In this document: positions 6,093 through 14,215 of the stretch, piece after piece
Position numbering within the stretch: the first letter of the stretch is position 1
How the letters are laid out: each line of letters starts with the position of its first letter
Source of the DNA: Caldifarciminota bacterium
GTDB taxonomy: Bacteria > Hydrothermota > Tepidihabitantia > Tepidihabitantales > Tepidihabitantaceae
NCBI GenBank assembly: GCA_903908785.1
Contig: CAIVTL010000076.1
Span: forward strand, 1 to 15,117
Length of the DNA: 15,117 bases
Reading direction: 5' to 3'
Translations under genes and position numbers: made by a program
Notes under the pieces: model-generated
Seen by the model: only the letters and a program-made list of their open reading frames with translations
What the model was told of the DNA's origin: nothing
Databases searched by the model: none

Positions 6093-7250
6093 ATGGAGCG
6101 TGCTCCCACCCGGCCCGGGCCCGGGCAGAGTCGAACACCACGTCCCGGAATCCTCCTGGCTACGGGCGGCCTCAGGCGACTGCTGCCTGTCCTGCTTCTG
6201 CTCGTGCCCCTGGTCTGGGCTGACGTCGACCTCAGGCTGCCAAAGGACCGAGAGCAGGGCAACGGCGCTTCGCTGTCATGGTGGATTATGGCTTTGGAGT
6301 GGGGTGCCGGCACGGCGGTCGGGACCGGCACCGGTATCCTGGGCCACGATGTCGGAAGTGTTGAAATCCCGTATACGCGCAGTTACTTCGACGCGCCGTT
6401 AGGAATCGTGAATGGAGTCATCCGAATCGCGGTCAGCACCCCGTTCGGATGCGCTGCCGGGTGCGACGCGGTGGGGCTGATTACGGACAATGAAGGTGTG
6501 CTCTGGTATGGGTTCGCGGTCGGCGGCATCGCCGTCGCGGCGAGCGAAACTCTGGGCGGGTTGGTGTACGCCCGGACCAACAGCACCGTGCTGCGGCGGC
6601 TCATACCGGCCGCTATCGGCAGCGTCGGAGCAGTGGTCGGGTACAATTTCGGCATTCTCTGGCTGCAAGGGATTCCAGGAACAACCACTACGACCACCGA
6701 GGTCACGACCGTGGGCATGTGGACCGGGCGGTCGCACCGCTGGCAGTCGCTCCTGATTGAGGCACCATGCGGCGCAGTCCTCAGTGCGGCTGGGGGGCTG
6801 CTTCTGCCCCGCTGGTTGCACGAACGGCCGGATTCGCTAGGCAGGCTGTCGCCTGAGGCCCGGACCCGAAACCGTTTGATGGACATCGGCGTGGTGTACC
6901 CCGCGACGTGCGTGGTCGGCATCGACGTCGCGGCAATGATTCTGCGCCGGCAAAACGAGTTCTGGGTTGGGTACTTCGGCGCGGCACTGGGGACCGCAGC
7001 CGTGTTCGGTATCGGAGTCCTTGCCGGTCTCGGCGAGGAACTGGACTCGAATCCGCTGGCGCGACTGCTGCCGGCGGTCGCCGCCGGCATCGTCGGCGCA
7101 ATCGGGTACAACTACATGGACATGGATGAGGATGACTGGGCCGGCCGGGAAAGGTTCAAAGGACCGGTGCTGGTGAGCGCCGGCCCCGACGCCAGCCGGG
7201 ATGGAGCAGGTGTAGATTTCAACGTACGTCTACTGACCGTGCGCTTCTGA
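6093..7250 (+). CDS. Unrecognised envelope or multi-pass membrane protein
   Basis: A 385-residue protein I do not recognise. Residues 1-27 are basic and proline-rich. About 28-43 (RRLLPVLLLLVPLVWA) look like a signal peptide or first membrane helix, followed by DVDL. The rest has several glycine/alanine-rich hydrophobic stretches. Two share the pattern G-A/I-V/I-G-Y-N-Y/F (AVVGYNFG, then GAIGYNYMDMDEDD), and a Thr-rich linker (GTTTTTTEV) lies midway. This suggests two related halves of small helical membrane segments. The last residues, VDFNVRLLTVRF, alternate polar and hydrophobic and end in Phe, as outer-membrane beta strands do, so a mixed or outer-membrane location is possible. The frame is open upstream to 5955, but the promoter and lack of any ribosome-binding site favour the ATG at 6093. 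It stands alone, 126 nt before the M23 gene, which has its own promoter. Confidence 0.75.
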   Translation: MERAPTRPGPGQSRTPRPGILLATGGLRRLLPVLLLLVPLVWADVDLRLPKDREQGNGASLSWWIMALEWGAGTAVGTGTGILGHDVGSVEIPYTRSYFDAPLGIVNGVIRIAVSTPFGCAAGCDAVGLITDNEGVLWYGFAVGGIAVAASETLGGLVYARTNSTVLRRLIPAAIGSVGAVVGYNFGILWLQGIPGTTTTTTEVTTVGMWTGRSHRWQSLLIEAPCGAVLSAAGGLLLPRWLHERPDSLGRLSPEARTRNRLMDIGVVYPATCVVGIDVAAMILRRQNEFWVGYFGAALGTAAVFGIGVLAGLGEELDSNPLARLLPAVAAGIVGAIGYNYMDMDEDDWAGRERFKGPVLVSAGPDASRDGAGVDFNVRLLTVRF

Positions 7251-7284
7251 ATCGCCCGCCTCCTCCTCCCTGTCACCTTCTCGG

Positions 7285-7322
7285 TGTCCCCATTTCCACT
7301 TTGCCATTTCCCCTTCCCCCTT
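7285..7322. repeat. ATTTCCACTTTGCCATTTCCCC-type low-complexity repeat
   Basis: This pyrimidine-rich stretch lies between the membrane-protein gene and the M23 promoter. CATTTCCACTT at 7291-7301 is identical to 1659-1669 and 3504-3514, and differs by one base from 4068-4078. The remainder of the 126-nt spacer is the promoter below. Confidence 0.65.
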
Positions 7323-7341
7323 CGCGTCCCGGCCTCCGCTG

Positions 7342-7369
7342 TTGCGCGAGGCGCGCGGGCGAGTATGAT
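7342..7369 (+). promoter_or_regulatory. Promoter placed for a leaderless mRNA of the M23 gene
   Basis: TATGAT (7364-7369) is a good -10 and lies 7 nt before the GTG start at 7377. TTGCGC (7342-7347) is a weak -35 with the same 16-nt spacer as the 6093 promoter. No Shine-Dalgarno is visible. Confidence 0.55.
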
Positions 7370-7376
7370 TTAACCC

Positions 7377-8720
7377 GTGCCCGAGACCCCGGTTACACCT
7401 CAGATGCAGCGCGGCCCGCTGCCGCCCTATCCGGGCCGGTCCCAGCCGCCCAAGCCCAAGGAACCGCCGAAGCCGGGACGGTTCGTCGCTGTCCTCGTAC
7501 TAGTCGTGTTCTGCCTTGCGCTCGTGGCTCTCGCTATTTTCGTTCCCCGTGCACATCGGACGCGCACGGCCAGGCTAAGGGCACAAGCCCAGGCTCAAGC
7601 GTCGAAGGTCGAGTACCAGACCGCGGTTTACCCCGTGAAGCAGAACGAGATAATGCCGACCGTCCTGTCTCGCGCCGGATTCTCGACCAAGGACATCGGC
7701 CGTATCGTCCCGGCCCTGCGCAACGCGGGCTTCAACCTTCAGGCAATGCGGCCCGGTGACAGCCTGTTCGTCCTCTCGTTCGATTCAACCCCGCGCCGCC
7801 TGCTCTACCAGCGCAACATCGAGACCGTCTATCGAGTCGACCTCGACTCGGCCGCGTGCCGCGTCTCGATGGTGTTCAGGAACATCCGCAGGACGAACGC
7901 CTTTGTCAAAGGGGCGATTACCGGGTCGCTGTACGAGACGATGATGGCCATGGGCGAGAAACCCGAACTCATTGCCAACTACACCGACATCTTCGGCTGG
8001 GAGGTTGACTTCTTCTCCGAAGTGCAGCCGAACGACAGCTTCTCGATTCTGTTCGAGCGGAAGTACTGCGACTCGACCTGCATCGGCTACGGCCGGATTC
8101 TGGCGGCAACGTATTCGGGCCAGGCCGGCTCATTCGCGGGCTATCGGTTCACCGACCCGGAGAGCACGACCGACTACTACAACGCCGAGGGCCAGAACCT
8201 GCGCAAAACGTTCCAGAAGTCGCCGCTTCGCTTCTCGCGCGTGTCCTCATTCTTCGGCCGCCGCTTCCATCCGATTCTGCGGATAGTACGCGAGCACTCA
8301 GGTATTGACTACGTAGCGCCGACCGGCACGCCGGTCGAGGCGGTCTCCGACGGCCGCATCGTTTCAGCGGGCTGGTCCGGTGGTTATGGCCGGCTGGTTG
8401 TCATCGGCCATGCCGAAGGGTACGAGACTCGCTACGGCCACTTGAGCGGGTTCGGCAAGGGAATCAGGAACGGCGCGCCGGTGAAACAAGGACAGGTTGT
8501 CGGGTACGTCGGCACGACCGGGCTCTCAACCGGCTCGCACCTGCATTACGAGGTGCGCAAGTTCGGCTCGGCCGTGAACCCGCTCAAACTCAACCCGCCG
8601 CGCCGCAGCCCGGTCAAGCAGGCATACCTGCCGCAGTTCGCGCAGGTGCGCGATTCCCTCAAGACGGTGATGGCCGGCCTCCAGCGTGGGCAGCCGCAAT
8701 CACCACGCCCAACACGCTAG
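7377..8720 (+). CDS. M23-family peptidoglycan endopeptidase, membrane-anchored
   Basis: A 447-residue zinc metallopeptidase that cleaves cross-links in peptidoglycan. It has a proline-rich cytoplasmic N-terminus, one membrane helix at about 36-57, and a periplasmic region (about 85-270) resembling the domain preceding M23 in MepM-like proteins. The M23/LytM domain spans about 285-405. The ligand set is intact: H307 and D311 (HSGID), H390 in HLHYEV, with catalytic H388 and H355 (RYGHLSG). It should therefore be an active enzyme and not an EnvC/NlpD-type activator. The GTG start at 7377 is chosen because a -10 box lies 7 nt upstream and no ribosome-binding site exists. Its 3' end overlaps comF, on the other strand, by 62 bp. 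MepM-like division or elongation function is inferred; the exact substrate bond cannot be read from sequence. Confidence 0.93.
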   Translation: MPETPVTPQMQRGPLPPYPGRSQPPKPKEPPKPGRFVAVLVLVVFCLALVALAIFVPRAHRTRTARLRAQAQAQASKVEYQTAVYPVKQNEIMPTVLSRAGFSTKDIGRIVPALRNAGFNLQAMRPGDSLFVLSFDSTPRRLLYQRNIETVYRVDLDSAACRVSMVFRNIRRTNAFVKGAITGSLYETMMAMGEKPELIANYTDIFGWEVDFFSEVQPNDSFSILFERKYCDSTCIGYGRILAATYSGQAGSFAGYRFTDPESTTDYYNAEGQNLRKTFQKSPLRFSRVSSFFGRRFHPILRIVREHSGIDYVAPTGTPVEAVSDGRIVSAGWSGGYGRLVVIGHAEGYETRYGHLSGFGKGIRNGAPVKQGQVVGYVGTTGLSTGSHLHYEVRKFGSAVNPLKLNPPRRSPVKQAYLPQFAQVRDSLKTVMAGLQRGQPQSPRPTR

Positions 8721-9405
8721 CCGCTCCGCCCTTCAGCAATTCCCGCGCCGCCTGGTCCAGCGTCGCCCCGGTCGTCATCACGTCGTCAACCAGCAATACG
8801 GTCTTCCCGTCAACGCCGGCATCGGGCTTGATGCGGAACGCCCGTTCGAGGTTCTTCCGCCGGTCCTTGGGTCTTGTCTTGAGAGTCTGGGTTGGCGTAT
8901 TCTTCTTGCGCACCAGAAACTCAACCAGCGGGATGCCGGTACTCATCGAGATGGCCGCGGCCAGCAGCAGAGACTGATTGAACCCGCGCTCGCGCATCCG
9001 CGCCGGGTGCAGCGGAACCGGGCAGACCGCGTCCGCGGCTGACAGCACTTCGTCCTGCCGGACCAGGGCTGCCAGCGCCTGGCCGAGCAGCTCGCCCACT
9101 TTCGTCTTACCCGAGTACTTGAAGGCTTGAACCAGCTTGTCAAAGGGCGGGACGTACAGGCCCAGCGCCCGCACCCGGGTCAGGCTGAACTTCTCTTCAC
9201 ACTGCCCGCAGGTTTCCGCGGTCCTGGTGCACGGTCGGCCGCACTCTGGGCACACGGCCAGCTCGTGCGTGAACAGGTCGAGCCGGCAGGCTTCGCACAC
9301 GAGTCCGGCTTCTATCTCCGAGTCACAGCCGTAGCATATCGGCGGGAATATGAAGTCCGCGAGCGACTTGAGGAGGAAGCGGGCGCTACTTGCGAGCGCG
9401 GGCAT
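8659..9405 (-). CDS. comF: ComF-family phosphoribosyltransferase-like protein
   Basis: A 248-residue ComF/GntX-type protein linked to DNA uptake in competent bacteria, where it works with ComFA and PriA. An N-terminal zinc-ribbon region has paired cysteines C24/C27, C37/C40, C52/C55 and C66/C69. Next come PVPLHPARMRERGFNQS at about 129-145 and the PRPP-binding motif VLLVDDVMTTGATL at 203-216. Length is typical (220-250). The ATG at 9405 sits inside the 3' end of lgt (20-nt overlap) with a G-rich GGGGGC just upstream, so the two are coupled. The 3' end overlaps the M23 gene by 62 bp tail to tail, so the last 20 residues (AAHAGGRPSPS region) share DNA with that gene. Whether the host is competent cannot be judged here; no other com gene is present. 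Confidence 0.93.
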   Translation of the reverse strand: MPALASSARFLLKSLADFIFPPICYGCDSEIEAGLVCEACRLDLFTHELAVCPECGRPCTRTAETCGQCEEKFSLTRVRALGLYVPPFDKLVQAFKYSGKTKVGELLGQALAALVRQDEVLSAADAVCPVPLHPARMRERGFNQSLLLAAAISMSTGIPLVEFLVRKKNTPTQTLKTRPKDRRKNLERAFRIKPDAGVDGKTVLLVDDVMTTGATLDQAARELLKGGAASVLGVVIAAAHAGGRPSPS

Positions 9406-10204
9406 CTGCCCCCGCCCCTCGTCCCTCGCCCCTCGTCCCGCTCTGCGGCCAGCGCAGGAACAGGATGAGCAGCGTGACCCCGACCGCGGTCAGGCAGAGT
9501 GCGACAATCTGATTGCCCCAGAGGTTGGCGCGGTTCTCGTAGTAGCGGACGAAGTCAATCAGGAACCGGAACATCGAATAAGCAATCAGCAGGACTGCCG
9601 CCAGCACGCCCGGCTTCCAACGGAGCCGTTCGAGCCGGAGCGCGAGAAGGAAAAGGATGAACCCGGCCGCGGACGAGTAGAGCTGGGTCGGGTGAATCGG
9701 CTGGGCGAGGAACGTCGCGCCCGCCGGCGAGTTGGGCGGGAAGACCATGCCGCAGATGCCGTTGGTCGGCGCACCGAAGCAGCAGCCGTTCAGGAAGCAG
9801 CCGATGCGCGTGAAACCCTCGCCGAGCATGATTGCCGGTGCGACCGCGTCCATCAGCTTGCGCACCGGCAGCTTGTTGAAATAGACGAACAGGAACCCGG
9901 CGACGATGCCGCCGAGGAACCCACCGTAGAACATCAGGCCCGCAAGACCCCCGCGCCAGAACGCGATGATGCCGACGAGGTCGTCCTTGAACTCGCCCCA
10001 GTGGAACGCGACATAGAAGAGCCGGGAGCCGAGCACGACCGCGAGCAGCACCCAGAGCGCGAGGTCGGTTACCTTCTTCGGGTCGACGCCGAACTTCTTG
10101 GCCCGGTGCTCCACGACCGCGATGCCGAGGACAAACGAGATGAAAAGCATCACCCCGTAGGAGTAGATATGGAGGTTGCCGATTCTCAGGACTGTTGGAA
10201 ACAT
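9386..10204 (-). CDS. lgt: Phosphatidylglycerol--prolipoprotein diacylglyceryl transferase
   Basis: A 272-residue inner-membrane enzyme that adds diacylglycerol to the lipobox cysteine of prolipoproteins. It has about seven hydrophobic helices and the Lgt signature GEGFTRIGCFLNGCCFG at 128-144, with the essential Arg and Asn in place. HPTQLY at 171-176 and MFRFLIDFVR at about 211-220 also fit. The position of E. coli His103 (F-H-G-G) is Tyr93 (F-Y-G-G), a substitution I recall from other phyla. Residues after about 255 (GTRGEGRGAGADARARK) come from a GAGGGGC-type repeat and are unlikely to matter for catalysis. The ATG has no Shine-Dalgarno but a promoter 6 nt upstream. It leads an operon with comF. 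Both lipobox proteins in this window are likely substrates. Confidence 0.95.
   Translation of the reverse strand: MFPTVLRIGNLHIYSYGVMLFISFVLGIAVVEHRAKKFGVDPKKVTDLALWVLLAVVLGSRLFYVAFHWGEFKDDLVGIIAFWRGGLAGLMFYGGFLGGIVAGFLFVYFNKLPVRKLMDAVAPAIMLGEGFTRIGCFLNGCCFGAPTNGICGMVFPPNSPAGATFLAQPIHPTQLYSSAAGFILFLLALRLERLRWKPGVLAAVLLIAYSMFRFLIDFVRYYENRANLWGNQIVALCLTAVGVTLLILFLRWPQSGTRGEGRGAGADARARK
9407..9441. repeat. CCCCTCGTCCCTCGCCCCTCG low-complexity repeat inside lgt 3' end
   Basis: Degenerate units of CCCCTCGTCC/CCCTCG encode the Gly/Arg-rich C-terminal tail of Lgt and end just ahead of the comF start. The same style of simple-sequence repeat occurs in other spacers of the window with different units. 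Confidence 0.55.
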
Positions 10205-10210
10205 TGGTCT

Positions 10211-10238
10211 ATGCTAGAGCGAAGTGCGTCAGAGTCAA
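10211..10238 (-). promoter_or_regulatory. Promoter placed for a leaderless lgt-comF mRNA
   Basis: On the minus strand, TTGACT (10238-10233), a 16-nt spacer and TAGCAT (10216-10211) are followed by only 6 nt before the lgt ATG. No Shine-Dalgarno is present. Box spacing and distance to the start match the promoters at 6058 and 7342. Confidence 0.6.
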
Positions 10239-10351
10239 GCAGAACAGAGCAGGGTCAGATAGGACGTGTTCAACATCCTGCCGCCGACCGTGCAGCGGGA
10301 GCCCGGCAACGGCGACGCGCGGTTCGTAGCGGAGTTTTCGCGGGAGAAACC

Positions 10352-10377
10352 GGCTGCCCGCGTTTCCGCGGGCAGCC
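10352..10377 (-). terminator. Perfect 11-bp hairpin downstream of the propeller gene
   Basis: GGCTGCCCGCG, a 4-nt loop and CGCGGGCAGCC form a perfect stem. On the minus strand the loop is GAAA, a stable GNRA tetraloop. It begins 22 nt after the stop codon of the large propeller gene and is followed by GGTTTCTCC without a real U-tract, so it may terminate with help or protect the 3' end. The rest of the 10205-10399 spacer holds the lgt promoter and nothing else I can identify. Confidence 0.7.
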
Positions 10378-10399
10378 TTGGAGTAGGAGGGTCGGGAGG

Positions 10400-13300
10400 T
10401 TAGTCAGTCAGAATGAGCTTCCTGCTTATTCTCTTGCTGCCATTGTCCAGCGCATAGAAATACACGCCGTTGGCGAGCCGTCGGCCTCTGGCGTCCGTCC
10501 CGTTCCAGACGCTCGTGTACGTGCCCGGCTCTACCCTGCCGTCCGCGAGCACCTTAACGAGTTGACCGGCCGTATTGTACACCCGCAACGACAGGATGGC
10601 TTCTGCGGGAACCTGATAGCATATTTCCACGCGATTGGTCGCCGGGGTCGGAACAGCCTTCTCCAGCGCAAAGGTGTACATGCTCGCCCCCTGCTCGCCG
10701 TCCAGCGGTTCGCGGTAGTGGGCCTTGAAGATGCCCGTACCCCACTTCTTCTTGTCCGCGCCGCCGCCCAGAAGGAAGGACTCCTCCCAGTTCTCGCGTT
10801 CGTAGAGAACGTAGCTCGTGTTGCCGAGTTGGTTGTACCAGCAATCCGGGTTGTCGCGAATCGCCGACGAATCGGTCACCGCGGTCCAGCCGCCGCCCAT
10901 CGCATTCACCCGGCAGATTGCGCTGGTAATACCGGTCCACCTCGTGCAGAAGATTGATGCTGACGTAGCCCAGTCCGGCACTTCCATATCTTGGACTCCG
11001 GTGGTCAAGACCGTTTCGGCCCCGCCGTTGGCCGAGAACTTGACTATCTGCGTGCCGTCGTCCCCATATCGCTCGCTGCAAAGGGTCGAGCCGTTCCCGA
11101 GGGCATCCGCTTTCGCGTGGTCATATGCCGACGACGTCAAATCGGTCTCAATATGGGTCGAGGTCGAAACTTTCCCGATTTGGTCCCAGTCCGCGTCAGG
11201 GATGTGCGTATATGCTATGACGCTCGTAGACAGCCAGACAGGGTCGGCGTGCGAACTGCCACAGCTCGTGACCTGAATCTCGCTCCCGCCGTTTGAGGGG
11301 ATTATGTACACGTCGTCATCGCCATCGTCCGAATCGCGGATATAGGTTATGTAGCTACCTGTAGGCGAGAAAGAACAGGAAACGTGGTCGTGCTCCCCTG
11401 CCGTAAGTACTTGAATTTCGCCTACTTCCAGCGTCGCCGGTGGCCGGCCTTTGGCTGAGAGGGCCTGAGACGGCGCGGCTGCGGCGTCCTCGCCTGCGCT
11501 GCCGTCGCCAAGGAACCCACCATTGAGGTCTACGACCGCGACCTGGTAGAAGCCATCGTCATCGAGCAGGCTGAAACAAACCCTGTCCCCGCTCAAGTCG
11601 TATGAGGCCTCCTCACAGTCGCAAGTCGTATCGGTGATGCGGGTTTCCTTGCCAATCCCGCCCGAATACTCGACCTGGTACACTTGCATCCAATTAGCTG
11701 AGTCCTCGTGGCACGTAATGAACGCCATGCCGTCGCTCCGCCATTTCGGGCCGTACGAGTCCGTGCCTTCAAGGACCGGCGTCTCGCCCGCGTCCCGCCC
11801 GCCGCCACCGCCCGATGCGTATCCCATATCAGACCCGCCTGATGTATTCGGCACGTAGCGCCAGAACTCGTTGCACTTATTGCCCTTCTGGGCATAGAGC
11901 ACGTTCCCGTCGCTGGTGATGCTCCCGCCGGCCTTCACCTTCTTCTTCTTGCCGCCGGTGCCAACTCTCGGCAGGATATCCATCTCGTGCCAGGAATCGG
12001 TTGCAGCCGTGTAGCGCCAGAACTCCTGAGTGTTGCCGCCCTTTAGGGCATAGATGCGCCCGTCGAGCCACGCGCCGCAGCCGCCATCCTTGGTCTTCTT
12101 CTTGCCCGTACTGCCATAGACAGGCATCGCATGGAGCGCCGTGCTCCATGAGTCGGAGTTCACGTTGTACCGGTAGAACTCGTGGTATTTCGCCTTATGC
12201 GCGTAGATGGTGTGATCGCCGTCGTAGGCCAGCCATGAGCCCTTATCCCACTTCCAGTGGTTGTATTGGCCGACTGGTGCGACGTGCAGAGTAGTCCAGG
12301 CCGAATCCACCGGGTTGTACTTGTAGAACTCGTTCTTGTACCCCTTCAGCAGGTACACGCTGCCATTCGCGTACGCGAGGCCGGTTCCGCCCTTGACCTT
12401 CTTGCCGCCGCCTAGCGGTACGTTCTGTCGTGGTATCCACGTATCTTCAGCGACATCATATCGCCAGAATCCCAGCGTATTGTTGCCCTTGGTCATGTAG
12501 ACAAAGCCCGAAGGGTCCACACAGCCCGCGCAGCCCTTCGACGGCTTCTTGAACTCGACGCCGAGAGGTATCGGCATCAGTCCCTGGTTCCAAGCGTTCT
12601 GCACCGGGGCGTAGGCGTAGAAGTCCACCTGTTTGTTGCCCTTCGCTGCGTAGACGCGCCCATTGGCCGAGTCATAGACAAGCCACGCGCCGTCCTTTGC
12701 GTACGTGCCTGATGGCGCGGTCGGCACCGGCTCCTTCTCCTTCCAGCCTGCGGGGACGGTCGTCGTCTTCTGCGCCCGGTCGTTCGCGGGGTTGCTGTCA
12801 GTCACGGCCAGTGTGCAGACCACGGTGTGCTGGCCGGTTTGCTGGACATACCAAGTGTCGAACGTAACGTTCACAGACTGGCCTGCCGGGGGCAACGCCT
12901 TTTTGCTCTTCTGGTAGAAATCTCCGATTCTCATCGTGACTTGGACTGACTCCTGCAACGATGTGGAATCCGATGCAAACACCACGACCTTGGGCACGAT
13001 TGGCTGACCGTAGTCCACGGTATCTGGCGGCGAAACGATGCTGCTGATGCCGATGTCGAGAAAGCCCGACTGCTCGTAGCGCAGCATGTAGATGTCCTGG
13101 TCTGTCGGCCCCAGCCCGAATCCCGCCACGTACATGTTCCTGTCATCATCCACCGCAACGCTCACCGCCATGTCTTCGCCGTGCGATGAGTCGTCCCATG
13201 TCCAGGGCCGGACCAATGACCCCCAACTCGTGTACTTCACCACGCAGAAATCCTTGCCAGTCCCGGTATTCGTGACGTACCCGGCCATGTAGACGCTGCC

Positions 13301-14185
13301 CTCGGCGTCCACGGCCACCGCATTGGCCGCATCGTCACCGCCAGCAGTACCGCCGTAATGCCGGACCCAGAGCGTGTCGCCGTCCTGACGGTCAAGCTTG
13401 GCGAGAAGCATATCCATTCCGTTGCCGCTCTCGCCGCTGACTCCGGCCACGTAGACGTCGCCGGCTGCATCCAGAGCGACCGCGTAAGCAGCATCGTTGC
13501 TCCCTGCGCTCCCGGCGTAGCGTGAGGCCCATGCCATCGTGCCGAGCGTGTCATACTTCACCGTCACGATGTCGAAGTTGCCGTTTGCCGCCGTGCTGGT
13601 GCCAGTTGCGTAGACCGCGTTATGCCCGGCATCACATGTCGCAGCCAGAGCCTCGTCGTAATCGTTCCTGCCGCCGTAAGGGCCGTCGTACGTGCCTACC
13701 CAACGCCGCGAACCGGAGGACCAATACTTCACTATGGTCAGATCCCGTCCTTTGACCGTATCGTACCACGCAGACCCGGCCGAGTAGACGCTGCCCGAAG
13801 CGTCCAGCGTGATAGCCTTACCGTAGTCACCCACGCTGGCGGCGTTGTACCAGTCGTCCCATCGAACGGAGCCGGTACTCGGCACATAGCTCAGAGTTAG
13901 CATATCGAAGTCGCGGGATTCGTAGAAGTAGCCGTCAGCTGCAACGTAGCAGGTGTCGCCGCGCGATACGACCGCGTTGCCGCTGGGCGTGGGCTCTTCC
14001 GCCTTGGCGGAGTTGTTCCCAGGTGGAGTGTTGTGCGCCCAGACCAGACCGAGTGTGGAACCATACTTCAGCGTTGTCACCTGCTGGAAGTAGAGCGAAT
14101 CGTCATCGTCGTCTACGTACAGGTCTGTTGTGAAGCCGGTGACGTACACGTTGCCCGCGCCACTTACCGACAAGCCAGCGGCACG
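10400..14185 (-). CDS. Giant secreted multi-propeller protein with FlgD/T9SS-type C-terminus, 5'-truncated by IS
   Basis: About 1,260 residues remain; the signal peptide and true start are missing. In order they are: (1) at least seven SBBP-type repeats of the D-A-x-G-x-V-Y-V-A-G kind (for example AYAVALDAAGDVYVAG); (2) a CARDB-like beta domain starting near DIGISSIVSPPDTVDYGQ; (3) six Kelch-like blades with K-G-N-x-x-x-E-F-W-R-Y and D-S-W; (4) a TolB/WD40-like part (FSPTGSYITYIRDSDDGDDD); and (5) a C-terminal beta domain (RVYNTAGQLVKVL, then NGVYFYAL) of the FlgD-like/type IX sorting class, ending RISRKLILTD. The longest start-to-stop stretch begins at a TTG at 14173, but that codon lies inside the first repeat. 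The frame is open a little further and meets TAG at 14197-14195, in IS sequence. A secreted surface role is inferred; a remnant without a signal peptide should not be exported. Only a promoter read-through could express it. Confidence 0.8.
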   Translation of the reverse strand, partial: RAAGLSVSGAGNVYVTGFTTDLYVDDDDDSLYFQQVTTLKYGSTLGLVWAHNTPPGNNSAKAEEPTPSGNAVVSRGDTCYVAADGYFYESRDFDMLTLSYVPSTGSVRWDDWYNAASVGDYGKAITLDASGSVYSAGSAWYDTVKGRDLTIVKYWSSGSRRWVGTYDGPYGGRNDYDEALAATCDAGHNAVYATGTSTAANGNFDIVTVKYDTLGTMAWASRYAGSAGSNDAAYAVALDAAGDVYVAGVSGESGNGMDMLLAKLDRQDGDTLWVRHYGGTAGGDDAANAVAVDAEGSVYMAGYVTNTGTGKDFCVVKYTSWGSLVRPWTWDDSSHGEDMAVSVAVDDDRNMYVAGFGLGPTDQDIYMLRYEQSGFLDIGISSIVSPPDTVDYGQPIVPKVVVFASDSTSLQESVQVTMRIGDFYQKSKKALPPAGQSVNVTFDTWYVQQTGQHTVVCTLAVTDSNPANDRAQKTTTVPAGWKEKEPVPTAPSGTYAKDGAWLVYDSANGRVYAAKGNKQVDFYAYAPVQNAWNQGLMPIPLGVEFKKPSKGCAGCVDPSGFVYMTKGNNTLGFWRYDVAEDTWIPRQNVPLGGGKKVKGGTGLAYANGSVYLLKGYKNEFYKYNPVDSAWTTLHVAPVGQYNHWKWDKGSWLAYDGDHTIYAHKAKYHEFYRYNVNSDSWSTALHAMPVYGSTGKKKTKDGGCGAWLDGRIYALKGGNTQEFWRYTAATDSWHEMDILPRVGTGGKKKKVKAGGSITSDGNVLYAQKGNKCNEFWRYVPNTSGGSDMGYASGGGGGRDAGETPVLEGTDSYGPKWRSDGMAFITCHEDSANWMQVYQVEYSGGIGKETRITDTTCDCEEASYDLSGDRVCFSLLDDDGFYQVAVVDLNGGFLGDGSAGEDAAAAPSQALSAKGRPPATLEVGEIQVLTAGEHDHVSCSFSPTGSYITYIRDSDDGDDDVYIIPSNGGSEIQVTSCGSSHADPVWLSTSVIAYTHIPDADWDQIGKVSTSTHIETDLTSSAYDHAKADALGNGSTLCSERYGDDGTQIVKFSANGGAETVLTTGVQDMEVPDWATSASIFCTRWTGITSAICRVNAMGGGWTAVTDSSAIRDNPDCWYNQLGNTSYVLYERENWEESFLLGGGADKKKWGTGIFKAHYREPLDGEQGASMYTFALEKAVPTPATNRVEICYQVPAEAILSLRVYNTAGQLVKVLADGRVEPGTYTSVWNGTDARGRRLANGVYFYALDNGSKRISRKLILTD

Positions 14186-14215
14186 AGGATGTCCCTATCT
14201 TAGTTGAAATTCAGT

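Noticed and set aside
7251..7341. Riboswitch or leader RNA before the M23 gene
   Set aside because: The stretch is pyrimidine-rich simple sequence without pairing arms, and the promoter lies downstream of it.
9350..10957. 535-codon open frame on the plus strand
   Set aside because: It runs antisense through lgt, a spacer and the end of the propeller gene; its composition is that of a shadow frame.
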